64,000 bases of DNA from Agriotes lineatus. Its lineage: Eukaryota; Arthropoda; Insecta; Coleoptera; Elateridae. Positions within the stretch are counted from its first letter, which is position 1, and each line of letters begins with the position of its first letter. Of this stretch, positions 22,133 through 33,309 are shown piece by piece. Location: NCBI GenBank assembly GCA_940337035.1, contig OW679202.1, positions 44,595,763 through 44,659,762 of the forward strand. Direction: 5' to 3'. The position numbers and the translations under genes were made by a program. The notes beneath the pieces are model-generated. The model was given only the letters and a program-made list of their open reading frames with translations, was not told the DNA's origin and did no database searches.

Positions 22133-22600
22133 TCATTGAGGAACACCAGCTCTGATTGCTTTCGATTCAGAAATAGCGGAATTGATGCGCACAGCGAAAG
22201 TTCTATCTACAAGAAAAGAGAAGACTATTGCTTTAATGTAGTTGCGTATTCGGAGATTAATGATTTTGCTTTTCAGACCTTCGATCCAGACCTTATCGAA
22301 GGCCTGGGCGAATAAGTTTTTCAAAAGCCAAACTGGAACGGCGGTATTACGTTGAGAGGAGTTAGTTCTTCCATTAAGCGGGAATAAATGATTTTCTCTA
22401 GTATTTTTGATCGACTTGGCAACAAGCTTATTGGGCTGTAACTGTCAGTTTTATTTTTGTCTTTTCCTGGCTTTGGAAATGCTAAGATATGTGCATGCTT
22501 CCAAGTCTGGGGGAAATAGCCTAGTCGAAGGCATGCGTTATACGTAGTTGCAAGAAAGGCTTGGGTTTTTGGGGTGAGGTGTTTAAGCACTAAATTTGTT
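22133..22600 (-). pseudogene. Jockey B reverse transcriptase, fingers and palm A/B
   Basis: LKHLTPKTQAFLATTYNACL and LGYFPQTWKHAHILAFPKPG (22590-22480) are the classic Jockey block. Then come DSYSPISLLPSRSKILEKII, and after a one-base shift AQAFDKVWIEGLKSKI with the motif A Asp, and AIRAGVPQ (motif B). Frameshift near 22322. Confidence 0.88.
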
Positions 22601-23529
22601 ATGATATCTGGCCCAGGGGATTTTTTTTTATAGGAAGATTGTCAATTAGGGTTTTGATTTCATGTCTGGTGGTGGACCAGTTCGTCTCAGTTATTACAGG
22701 TCGATTGGACTCAATGTGGTTGATTATATAAGCAACGTGCTTTGGGAGGCAAGTAGAATTGGGAGTGAAAACGTTTTTATAATAGTTCGCAAACGCTACT
22801 GATTTTTCAGCATCTGTGGCGTGAGTTTATTAGCTACTGTTATTGTTGGTAATTCCTCGCGTTAGTAAGTTTATTTAATAGGCGTTTTTAGTCCTGATTG
22901 CGATTTCTTTACCAATCCCGCCTAGCTTGACTTTTCTTTTTAATTATGTCAGTTATTTCAGTAGGAAGGTGGTGGTGATTGAGTTTGTGGGCACTTCAGT
23001 TGGTTGTCGAGAATGTTTTGAAAGTTCGCTTATTTAATTAACCCAGTTGTGAGTCGTGGTGGAGGCTGTACTATTAGGGGGATGCAAGTGAATGATATAA
23101 CAACTGGTAGATGGTCTGAGTCAAGTTCGTCTATTACATTCTGATGAATTTGTTTGTCAAAGTTCTTTTGTAACACTATGTCCAGTATGTCGGGTAGGTG
23201 TATCTCTCAGGAGCTGTTATTTGAAAGGAATATTTTGTTGCGTAGCATTCCATTTTGATTCCTTCGCGGTTGTTTGCTCGACAGCCACATAGTTGGTTTT
23301 TGGTGTATAAGTCTCCTACCATCAGTAGTGGTTCGGTTGAGCTGAATGTGGCTTTAAAAACTTCTTCATTTAGCTTTTTATTGGGTTGGCGATAAGCACT
23401 TATTACTGTCAGATACGACTCGCTTAGTTTGATTTTGATTCCTATTGCTTCAAGGGTTTGGTTGGGTGGGTTGGGGATAGGGTTATGGATAATTTGATAA
23501 TTTTTTTATATCTTCGGTCAATGCCATGT

Positions 23530-23995
23530 GGTTTATGGCATTAAGGAGGTATTTTTGGTTTTGTTGTCGGATCTTTATTATTGTCGTTTAAGTGTACGTG
23601 TTGATTATCATTTTCATTTAGGTTATCTCGAGGATAGTTAGAACGCCTAATTAATTTTGTGATGTTATATTTCGCTTATAATAGCACTAATTTTTCCATA
23701 CACTTGCGACAGCTGAGAGGCACGATAACGGAACGGCCCGCGATCACGTCCTTGCACTTATAAAGTCGCAATACCGCATATGACGTGCTATGATGTAGTA
23801 TATTACCAGATGGATTAAATTGGATAAAAATAACGACGAGTGGAGAATGATGAAGAATGTGTATGGCTAAAAATGAATTTAAAATTCTAGAACAGGAAAA
23901 GGAAAATCGAGCAAGACTTTTAATTTAAAAATTGTTCCTCCCCCCTTGTTCGTCAATATTTTAGCTTATCAAATTTCACAAACCACATTAACTAT
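23530..23995. other. No recognised feature
   Basis: The left part may be decayed upstream sequence of Jockey B. No motif seen. Confidence 0.4.
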
Positions 23996-23999
23996 GTTA

Positions 24000-24481
24000 T
24001 ATCTTATATATAAATCCTGACTCACTGACTCATCAACGCCCAGCCCAAACTCTGGGACCTAGAAAGCTGAAATTTTGCACAGAGGTTCCTTTTATGATGT
24101 ATACAAGGAATAAGGAAGGATATTTCGAAACTCAACCCCTAAAGGGGTAAAATAGGGGTTCTAATTTTGTATGGAAAAATAATATTAAATAGACATTTCG
24201 ACTTGAAACTTCGTAGGAGTACTCTTAAAAACAAATAAGCAAACACGTATTTCGTGATTTCCCGAAAATACACCCCTTAGGGGGTGAAATGGGGTAAATA
24301 AGCCTAAAAATCAACATGGGTGACGTTATTGAGGTTTTTTGGGACGTTTATTGCGAAAATGACATTTATTTTTAAGTCCAAGACGGTGGACATGACATAA
24401 AATTAAAACCCGATAGTGGTGAAACGGGGTTTCAAAGACAAATTATTTTTGGGCAGAACAACGTTTGCTGGGTCAGCTAGT
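24000..24481 (+). mobile_element. Helentron/Helitron-like non-autonomous repeat
   Basis: It begins near TAAATCCTGACTCACTGACT and ends with TTTGCTGGGTCAGCTAGT, an insect repeat 3' end of the Helentron type (CTAGT-like terminus). There are no target duplications or terminal inverted repeats. Two short internal palindromes (CCCCTAAAGGGG and CCCCTTAGGGGG) lie within. No coding capacity. Confidence 0.5.
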
Positions 24482-24484
24482 TTT

Positions 24485-27400
24485 CCCATATAGTTGACTT
24501 TAAAACCTCCTTGAAACAACACTGGAAAATCCATGTTTTTTATGTATTCTGAGCTATACTTACATAATATACTTGTGTAAGCTTTCTTCACTTTTTAACA
24601 TAACGCGTTACATTGGAAAAAATATTTTTTTTATTGTGTTAGGCCAGGAATGTAATTCCCTGGTTTGGTATTTATACAATAAAGTTTTTTCGGGAAATCT
24701 TCGAAGGTAGAAAAGTTTGACTAAGTGTTTTAGTCCTTTCTGTGTCATCAAGCTGAGCAAAAGTATCAATGGGTTTCTCAGAAAACGTTACAGGTAGTAG
24801 TTCAGAACGGTGTAAGTTTATTGGTGGTTACCCAATGGTAAAATAAATCTGAATTGCTTTTAGAGGAAAGCTGGAACGAGTATTACCTAATGGAAAAGTG
24901 AAACCTTAATTTCCGGGATCACGGCGATTACGGCATTTATTATATTTAAAGATATAACGAGCAGCTGTTTTAAGCTTAACAAGGGCCATTTTTACACCTG
25001 GTAAAGGTAGTTGACGTCGGTGTTACCTCTTAAACATCGCATTATTATTAAATGAGGAAAGTATGCGTTTAATTAAGCATTTTAAGGAAAAATTCCCGTT
25101 GCGATTAGCGATGACAACAAAAAGATAAGGAATCGGAAATTCCTTTCTCTCTACAGCATACGCTTCAGGTTTATCAAAACTAATTAACAGAATTATGAGT
25201 GAAAAGTTAAATTCTGTATGGCGCGTTAATTTTGGAGGAACCATTTTTGCAGCGTGATTTTTATAGCAGTTGTGATTACGCGAAGTGGAAGTGTGAAATG
25301 CCAAAAAACAATTTTAAACGATAGAGGAAGTGAAGCGAATTATAATTATTTTACAACGAGCGCTTTGAAAGAGTTTAAACTTCCTCTTTCCTGTTTGTTT
25401 TGCTCCAACAAGAAAAATTTTTGGGGTAACATACTTGAAGCGAAACAAAGCTCAAGTTGAAACGCAGCCAGGTAAAACATATTTCTGGGTTAGTAGGATC
25501 CTAAATGAGTATTTTGATTAAAAGTAAGAGGCTTAGTATTTTTACTGAATAGCAATATCTCCTTTATATCCCATATACATAATTACGAATTATAAGTAAC
25601 TGCGTTTGAAGTGCTTTTATATGGCATATTTCCTTCGAATAGCTCAAACGAACAGATTTAAGGGAAAAGCACTCGCCGAAATTTTTTATTGTCGAGTTAT
25701 CAAACAGACTCTCGCGGGATGCGCCAGCCCAACGGAAAAAGTCTGTAAAATGTTTGCAACTTTCAACTTTATATTAATTTTAAAAAACAATCTAAATTTT
25801 AGGAAAACTTATTTTTATTATTTGCCGATCACTGTTTATTTTTAGGACACGGCATCTACGTGTTAGGAAATTTCTTAAAAGTTAATTAATACAGGCCTTG
25901 AAGGGCATGCCAAAAGTTGCTCTTATCATGAAGGCATCGCCTGCGAAAATTACTACATCGTAGATACCGTAACGAGAAACGCGAATGGCTTTAAAATTAT
26001 TAATAGGCAGTTTATTTGAGTTGCTTTATTTCGGGTACTTGATGAAAATATTCTGGTTTTTGTGCTTTTTGAATAAAGCCTGTTTATATTCAAAATGTTT
26101 GCTGCAGGATGTCTGAGAGTACCTAACTAGTTACCGATTTTTTACAATCTACTCGTTTTTAATTACAAAAAATTACCCGTCTGGAAGTAATTCTATTAAA
26201 GCAACCTAAACTAGTGCTTGCGATTCACCCCCAAGCAAAATTTAACCCATAACTTCTAACGGCAGGTCGGCAAGCATAAGTCGGAAAGCGACATTTCAAG
26301 TTTTATTTTAGTACAGTATAAATTTCAAAAGCAAACTGTGAACTGTTCGTGAAATTGCTGGTATATAAAATTTGCACGATCTGAAATTTGCCCAGGGCTG
26401 GGCTGTTTCTTCGGAAAAGAGTCGCCGCCCCCGCGCCCAGCTTCCAGGTGCAGCAAGTGGCAAAAGCGTATTAAAAAGACAAGCAGTTAATAGAATCTTA
26501 TAACAGGATCGTGGACATAACGGGGTTGAGGGCCCATTACACTTATGAACCCGTAAAAACGCCCACAACAGGGCTACGTTAAAAAGTAATGCGAGTCCAG
26601 CAAGGGCTGCAACCAAAATTCTTTCCGATATAAAAATAATTTTAAAGAAACCGTCGCTACTGAGCTCCAGTTTGGAACTTTTGAAGGATCCTGCATGTTC
26701 GGACTTAAGAGATTTGTAGAAATCAAGAATGGATTACGCCCGGAAGTCATGCCGATTGGAGTTAATCTTACTGAAGTTTCATACGAGCTAGATCAACTTG
26801 CTAACAAATATCGAATCGCAGGAATTTTCTGAAAGTACCTGTTATTGAAGTTGTTATTACAGGAATTAAAGTTTTGCCTTTATGAGTTTTTAATACAATT
26901 ATGGGATCAAATTCTGTAATTAAAATTTTAAAGTATCATACTTCCTGGTGTCCAATAATTATGAAAACTTTTTCTTTTACAGCAACCTTGGTGTAAGTTG
27001 TAAATCCTAGTCTCTAATGTATTTCCAGATAGTATAAGATGTATGCCCCTTGTTTGTTGTTGCTGCTCTGTATTGTAATGCTCTATTTCATTTGAAACTA
27101 ATACATTTGTTTTTTATTAGTAGTCATTGCGTCGAAATACTGTGATGAGCAACGACTTGGACAAAATTTGCTCTCTTACAATTTGACAGCTTGAAAATGT
27201 CTTGAGTTGCAGCTCAGGATATCAGCAAATACTGCATAAAACGCACTAGACTACTTCAAAGAGAAGAAATCTGGAACTATCATATTATATTGAAGACTAA
27301 TTATCACCCTAAATGTTTACATATAGCCAAGTGATATATCGTGTTATCCCAAGCCACTGCTCTTGTATTAATATTTGCCTGTGTTCTCATGTATCTTCTT

Positions 27401-27485
27401 TTGACTCGTACTTATTTTAGCTATCATGATCTGGTGTATATTGCTCTAGATATTAGTCCCATTTTTATCTGTTCTAGCGTTTGTC
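24485..27485. other. 3 kb without a recognised gene
   Basis: It contains a short hairpin at about 24646-24666. A GC-richer minus frame at 26308-26616 is hydrophobic at its start (VAALAGLALLFNVALLWAFL) but lacks an ATG there. A 46-codon plus frame starts at MFGLKRFVEIKNGL (about 26697). I recognise neither. Confidence 0.4.
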
Positions 27486-27489
27486 CCGA

Positions 27490-28450
27490 ACATGTGCAAG
27501 GTCCGATAGTTTGCTTGCCCATCTTCACTTGGTACTATCGAAAGCGTCTTCGGAGGCGATATTGGAGTATCGCATGTCCTCTCTAAGCCGGTCGGGCCAC
27601 CACCTCTTCTGCCTTTAATTGGGAGTCGTCCTTGGGGAGCTAAGATGCAATAAAGATCTCGCCATGCAATCGTCGTCGTTTCTGATCATATGCTCATATC
27701 ATCGTCTCCTTGAGATCCTCGTTTTTGATATGGTCCCATCTTCTCTGACCGAGGCACCATCGAAGTATTTCCATCGCGTGAAGGGTCTGCTAGTGCTTTG
27801 ATATCGCTAGTCAGCACTCTGACCCATAAAAAGACACTAAGCTAACGACGGGCTTGCATGCAAATCTTCACCTTCAGTGACGTGGCGCTACTTCAGCCAA
27901 GCGGCATTGACTCGAGTTGGGATGTCAGGAAAGATCTCACCGTCGTTGCCAATACGGAAGCCGTAATACTTGAACTGGGTGAATTTCTTCAGATCTTCGC
28001 CTGCGGTGTTGATGGCGTTATCCGTCTGGGGCTCATACTCCATGTGCTCAGTCTTTTTGATGTTAACCTGTGTGCAACCGTGTCTTCCTCTACCTACCGA
28101 GTTAGTTTTTGAGCTGTTGACACATTTTGTCTTCTAGAAAATATTCGTCGGCGTAGAGAACGACCACGGGTTAGAAATCCGGATGTCGGCCGCCGCTTCA
28201 TCCATACAGATAGGTGAGAGGTCCGATTGTTGGTGTACCCCGACAGTAATGACGAAGGCGGCGAGGTTGCAACTAGACATTTTATCACGCTAGTAACGTC
28301 GCAGTAGAGCAGCTGGATCCTCAGGAAGCTGTGCGCTGGGAGCATGTGGATGCTGTCAAATGCCTTCTCTAGGTACCGGAACGCTATGTGAATAGGATTG
28401 TTCTTCTCACGATGCCTCTACAAGAGCAGTTGGGCGGCTTGTATGCTATT
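27490..28450 (-). pseudogene. RTE-clade LINE reverse transcriptase, broken
   Basis: The minus strand reads HIAFRYLEKAFDSIHM (28390, motif A), then LLYCDVTSVIKCLVATSPP. It continues with a catalytic YADE in place of YADD at about 28141-28155, EHMEYEPQTDNAINTAGEDL (28040), KFTQFKYYGFRI, and at the end RLPIKGRRGGGPTG and a DTPISPPKT block (27600). This is the canonical RTE protein order, with the H.AFLDLEKAFD and MECGPQTD signatures. Frame changes and stops abound. The N-terminal endonuclease is absent. Confidence 0.83.
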
Positions 28451-28454
28451 ACCT

Positions 28455-29625
28455 CCAAGTAATTTTGATTATTCTCTGATAGTTAGTAAGGGCAGATTAT
28501 TGAACTAAGAAGTTTACAAACAGATCCGTGTACGTGCATATACGATATAAAAGAGAATACTTTTTGAACTCTGGTATGCTAACGATTGACCTTCATCAGT
28601 TGCGGTTTGTGGAGAATTTTCATCGTAAAGATGTAAAGTTCCACCTCCTTAAAAGCAACGACAGATTTCCATACCCCGAGATTTAAATATATCGCATATG
28701 GACTGGCAAAAGTTAGCATAAGTTAAAGAAATAGCAAACTTTACAGCCTAATAACAGATAATAAATTGAATCGAATATCGTTCTTTTATTTTTCGTTTAA
28801 ATGTATAGTTCGGTCAAAAACAAATTTCCACTGTTTGAGATATATAGATGCATGCATGATTGACATATATTATTTCAAAATGCACGACAAGTTACTAGTA
28901 AATTGTGAGTATAATAAAATAGATTATAGCATAGGTATTTCAGTAACCCTGTCTTAAGGAGGAATAATTGGGAGTTTCCGAATCTGTTCCGTGAGCGCGG
29001 TGATTCTTCACTGGCCACCCTACGTGCGAAAGTTGTAATTAGAAACTCGACACGCGTGCTATCGCAGCCACGGTTAGACTAAGACTGTTTGAGACTTGAG
29101 CTTACGCTAAGGCGACTCCCGTTCAATGTTAAAATGTATCAACTTTGGCCTACCTTCTTCGCCGCTCTTCCCCTGCTACAGTTCATAAGCTGTCGAATAG
29201 CTGAGCTGTGCTTCGATATGGCCCCAACGCGTCCATGAAAGGTAGCTGCGCGTTTATATTCATGAAATAAAAATTACTCGTGCTTTATTTACGCTGTAGA
29301 ATGAAAAAAATGATGAAAAACAAGTGCAAAACATATGCCTTTCAGAATAAAAAAATCTTTGAAGGACTGGTTTGTTATGGTAGAGCAATGGCCCCTTGGC
29401 TTTTTGAAGCGATCCGCCACTGCTTTCCATGCTAGATTTGAAAGGCGGACATTGAAATGTATATCTTATATACACGTTTTAGATTTTGTTCGAAATGTAT
29501 ATAATAGGTTTAAATTTTTAACATCAAATAGAACTTTTTATCAATACATCTTCGATTTTGTTATTTAAATTGCTGGGTATATTAAAAATGCCAAAATCAA
29601 AAATACTCTGAAAAAACTTTAATCA
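28455..29625. other. No recognised gene
   Basis: 28970-29240 is richer in GC and CpG than its surroundings and contains no open frame of note. It may be an old LTR or a regulatory block; no ends could be defined. Confidence 0.35.
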
Positions 29626-29628
29626 GAA

Positions 29629-30420
29629 TTTCCCTCGCAAGTGGACGTTATGACACTAAATAATTTTAAAAATGAAAGGAGTCTCAAAATGTTAACGTTG
29701 GTAATAATACTGAAACAATAAAAGGATACACTTGGTAATACGAATTACATCACTTTTAAAATTAAAAAAAACTTTACCGGCGGTAGAATTAAAACTTCAG
29801 TACCTGCAAACGAGCCTGCAATGCAATCTCAACGATCGGCATTGCCGTTCGCAGAACTTGGTCACCGAGGACTCCTCGCATCGGTAACATGCGGTTTCCT
29901 TGACCACAACGTCTTTTTGTTGGGTCCCATTTTCGACTGGCTAAAGTCTGAGCTGTGTACAAATTATTACTTTTATTTATTTCTCTTTTAAAGCAAGAAT
30001 CAACAACATTTTATGTTGTTTAAGGTGCTTACCGTGTGTATGTTAGGTCCAAAATATGTCATTTTGGTCAAAGCTAACAATCTGAGCTATGTGCAAAATA
30101 TTATTTTCATTTAAGTAATAGTTCTTGAGTTACAGCAAAAATTGGAAGAATTTAATGTGCTCACCGTGCTTATATTTTATCGAAATTTTCTCGGTTTTAT
30201 GCCAGGAATGCATATAATCCGCATGCAAAGTATCGTCTTTCTTCAACAAATAGTTTTTGAGTTATACCGGCAACAGGTAGACAGACAGGCAGAAAGACGG
30301 AATTGGGAAGACCTGTTTTTTGTCATTTAAAGATCCTGAAAGGTGAAGATTTGAAAAATTTCGGAAGGCGATTTTTTCGCGACTACAATACTTCCTATCG
30401 TCATTTAGACGAAGGAAGTA
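29629..30420. mobile_element. Dispersed repeat family X, copy 1 (longest)
   Basis: It starts at TTCCCTCGCAAGTGGA and ends at AGACGAAGGAAGTA; the first 8 bases are roughly inverted at the other end. Copies 2 (55541-55859) and 3 (63447-63922) share long blocks with it, including TTATGCCAGG, AATCCGCATGCAAA, AACAAATA, GACAGACAG and TTTTTTCGCG. It is non-coding apart from a small open segment at 29804-29940 (minus). A tRNA-like stretch near the left third is clearer in copy 3. Confidence 0.7.
29804..29940 (-). other. Cys-rich open segment bounded by splice-like sites
   Basis: On the minus strand, 45 codons from 29940 to 29804 are open (VKETACYRCEESSVTKFC, then RSLRLHCRLVCR), between an AG after CAGACTTT and a CAG|GTACTG. 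A second frame is also open (GVLGDQVLRTAMPIVEIALQ). As it lies within repeat family X, transposon origin is more likely than a host exon. Confidence 0.25.
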
Positions 30421-30424
30421 AACT

Positions 30425-30770
30425 ACTGTTCCACTCTGTATAGTGGCAATATTAGAACTTAAATATTCATAAGTTATATCATTTTATGGAAATTGTTTGG
30501 CAATGTTAAGATACGGTTTCAATAAACGGATAAAAACCTTCAAATCATATCCCGTAGAGTGTCGACGTTAACATCTAATGTCTTGTTAGCTAGCAGTCGA
30601 ATGAAATATTTATACACTCTATATATACACCATTTTCTTTGAATATTTCATTTTAATCATTTTTCCATTTAGATACGACCGAGCCAAAATCTTTATACTA
30701 AACAGACTATTTAAAGAAAAATACCCATTTTCGTTTATATATGTATAATAAATTGATACTATTCAGAATC
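30425..30770. other. Nothing recognised
   Basis: AT-rich spacer between repeat family X and a LINE 3' end. Confidence 0.4.
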
Positions 30771-30774
30771 TTAT

Positions 30775-31035
30775 ACACGATGGGATCGAGTGCGAAACGA
30801 AAATATAAGACACCAGTGCCAAATTGAACCCATAAACAACTGGACCAAAGAAAGAAGAAACGAATGGGGCGAACATATCTCCAGAATGGGTGAGAATAGA
30901 ATAGTAAGGGTCGCTAGAGATAAAATACCTATAGGAATAAGATCCAGAGACAGACCAATACGGAGGTGGAGGGAGCCTATGTAAAATTCTGGACAAAACA
31001 GGCAAATCGCCTAAGAACAAGTAAGAAGAAGAAGA
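30775..31035 (+). mobile_element. LINE 3' end with AAG tail
   Basis: The open frame 30790-30984 reads NWTKERRNEWGEHISRMGEN and RIVRVARDKIPIGIRSRDRP, then RRWREPM. This is the conserved C-terminus of insect LINE proteins (W..HI.RM...R..R..RD..P.G.R...RP..RW). An AAG-rich tail at 31020-31035 follows the stop. Only the last 80 or so codons remain. Confidence 0.72.
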
Positions 31036-31339
31036 GAATTTTACAGTAAGTATAAGATCAGAGAACGAATAACTACTTGTGGGTCCAGTAAGTAGTTCGT
31101 GAGTTGGAACCCTGCTGTCGGATAGCTCTGGTCTTATTTTAGCTGTCGTAAAAATATTCAATCAAATCTTAAGAAAAGTTGTAGTGTGGCAATTTATCAT
31201 AAAAGTAAATAATATAGTAACTTGCCAAGACTACATCTGAACAGAGTCGGACATATTACACATAGCTAATTATAATAATTTGTCTAACATACCAGAGATT
31301 TATATGATATAACGAATAATAAATATTATATGTCGAATT

Positions 31340-31795
31340 TGGGGTTTTGGAGACAGATAATATGGTTGGACTGCTCAAGTATATTTAAAATTACGAAGGT
31401 ACGACTGCTCAAGACTCTAGTTTTTTCTATTACCATATATGGTTCCGAGACTTGGACTATCTACGCTGCTTATTCTAAGAGAATTGAAGCATTTGGAATG
31501 AAATGTTACAGGAGCATGTTGAAAATATTATGCACCTTCGCAGAACAGATGCCTTCTTAACGAACTCAAGATGTTACAGACAAACCGTCTCTTGCTTTCT
31601 TTTGTCATGTTTTCAGTCGTAACGGCATAGAATGGAGGAAAAAACTATGTGTACAGGGGAAACTAGATGGAAGAAGAAGAATAAGAAGAATACGATCACC
31701 AAATATATTTGTAGATCAGGCCAAAACTCTCACAAATCTGTCGACCACAGAAATAATGCGATCGTTCAAAGATAGAGATGAATGGTGAATTTTTG
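31340..31795 (+). mobile_element. Second LINE 3' end, different family
   Basis: RLLKTLVFSITIYGSETWTI and RIEAFGMKCYRSMLKIL (31400-31530), then FCHVFSRNGIE and KLCVQGKLDGRRRIRRI, and finally QAKTLTNLSTTEIMRSFKDR to 31787. This is the thumb and C-terminus of a LINE RT. Stops appear at 31558 and after. It differs from the adjacent fragment. Confidence 0.72.
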
Positions 31796-32059
31796 CTTAC
31801 CTATAGAACGAGTCAAACTTTACAGGAGCTACGTAGACAATCAATAGTTTTGTCTTGCTTGCATTAACTGAGACCTACATTCTTATATTATCTATTGGTA
31901 TTAACTAGTAAATGTTGTAGATGATCAGCATACGTAGAATACCATTAACTTTTCTAATTTAATTAGTGCTATTTCCGAATAGATATTCAACAAGGTTTTG
32001 GGTAACAAAACGTATGGAACACTTCTACGTTTGCAAACCAAATTTTTTGCGGTTTATTG

Positions 32060-32215
32060 ATTTTACATTACTACCTACTTATACGGTATAGAGTGTCCGT
32101 CTATTGCATTATGAAAACCAAACTAACTTTCATTTCAAGTCTTACCCATCTTTTCTACACTCGTCCCATGGATTAGCTTTGAAAACATTTTGAGTAGTTG
32201 ACTGTCAAACACATA
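32060..32215. repeat. Direct repeat, left copy (flanks a LINE fragment)
   Basis: ATTGCATTATGAAAACCAAA and GTAGTTGACT recur in the same order at 33150-33305, about 1.09 kb away, with roughly 75-80 percent identity by eye. Confidence 0.65.
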
Positions 32216-32239
32216 CTTATACATACTTACTTCCCCGCA

Positions 32240-33110
32240 ACCTCTTTTACCATAGGTGTAGAGGTGATGATTTTATCTTTTGCTTGTCAAGACGAGTCTT
32301 CTATTCTTTAGGATTTGAGCGGTGATGCGTAGTTTTCCCCTTCCTCTCTTCATTTCCATTTCCATCTCCTATGCCACTTTTTTCGGTTTATCTTCTGCCA
32401 TTCTGTTTATATGTTCAAATCTACCACAGCTGTTAATTTTCCATTTTTTTTAGAATTCCTTTTACGTATAGTCTTGCTCTGATGTCACTTTGTATTTTGT
32501 CCAGTTTCATTACACCTTCTACCTTAAAATTTTAGGTATAAAGCTCTGTGTAAACTTACTTCTTTTATTAATCCTGTTACTCATGTCTTTTTCCTTCCTT
32601 CTTTGTTTCAATGATGTAGTAAGTTTTAGCGTAGGTATATATTTTGAGATAGATTTCAGTGCCCTGGGTTCTTGGGCTATTACGATTACTTCCGATGTCG
32701 AAGTATTAATTTGCAAGCTATATTCCTTTAGGGTTACCGTCCAACTTACTTTCTAGTTAGCTTTCTTTCACTGCTAGCAAAATCAGCTCGTCTTTACATC
32801 AGAGTTCGTTTACACATATTGGTGTCAGATTTCTATAATTAATTCTGTGGAATTTTTATTTACTTGTGTTTATATTTCATTCATCCGTAATATGAAGAGC
32901 AGGGGGGTACGTATTCTGCTTGATACTACTTGCGCACAGGTTTTAAATTCGTCTGAAGAGACTCCATTAGTGTATACTTTGCACTGCTTGAAAAATGTCT
33001 ATACGTATTCTCCTACTCTTCAGGGCTTACCACATTTTTGTTCTTGCAACGCTTTGTCCAAGCCGATTTTCCATAGTTATTCGTTTGTTTGCACTCATAT
33101 TTTTTTCTGA
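32240..33110 (-). mobile_element. LINE fragment, RT palm to C-terminus (minus)
   Basis: The minus strand reads NGVSSDEFKTCAQVVSSR and RIRTPLLFILRMNEI (33000-32890). It then reads CKDELILLAVKES where YADDL.LLA is expected, LQINTSTSEVIVIAQEPRAL (32716-32650), and at the end FEHINRMAEDKPKKV with MKRGRGKLRITAQ (32420-32320). All match successive RT and C-terminal blocks of one LINE. Many stops; the catalytic Asp pair is degraded. Confidence 0.7.
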
Positions 33111-33149
33111 AGTTTGGCAACGAAGCATGTTGAACACTTGTTATGCGTT

Positions 33150-33305
33150 TGGCGTTTCGTACTACTATGTATAAGCTATAAAGTGCCCGCCCATTGCATT
33201 ATGAAAACCAAACTGACTCTCACTTAGCCTCTTCCCATATTTTTGTGCTTCTTCATGGATTATCTCTAAAACAGTTTTAGTAGTTGACTAATTAACAATA
33301 TGGAT
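33150..33305. repeat. Direct repeat, right copy
   Basis: Partner of 32060-32215, in the same orientation. Confidence 0.65.
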
Positions 33306-33309
33306 CTAT

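Larger units (their letters stand above)
21430..23520 (-). mobile_element. Jockey-clade LINE remnant B
   Basis: Minus-strand order from 23520 to 21430 is endonuclease, linker, RT and C-terminus. The endonuclease reads IKLSESYLTVISAYRQPNKK and then STEPLLMVGDLYTKNQLCGC, keeping the catalytic GD. The RT is partly open, and the protein ends with LKRKLPQDLCISEP at about 21440, the usual Jockey end. There are several frameshifts. ORF1 is not seen; beyond 23530 the similarity is lost. It is better preserved than LINE A. Confidence 0.82.

Noticed and set aside
26308..26616. Secreted protein of 102 residues
   Set aside because: The frame has no ATG at its start and no recognisable domain; the hydrophobic start alone is not enough.
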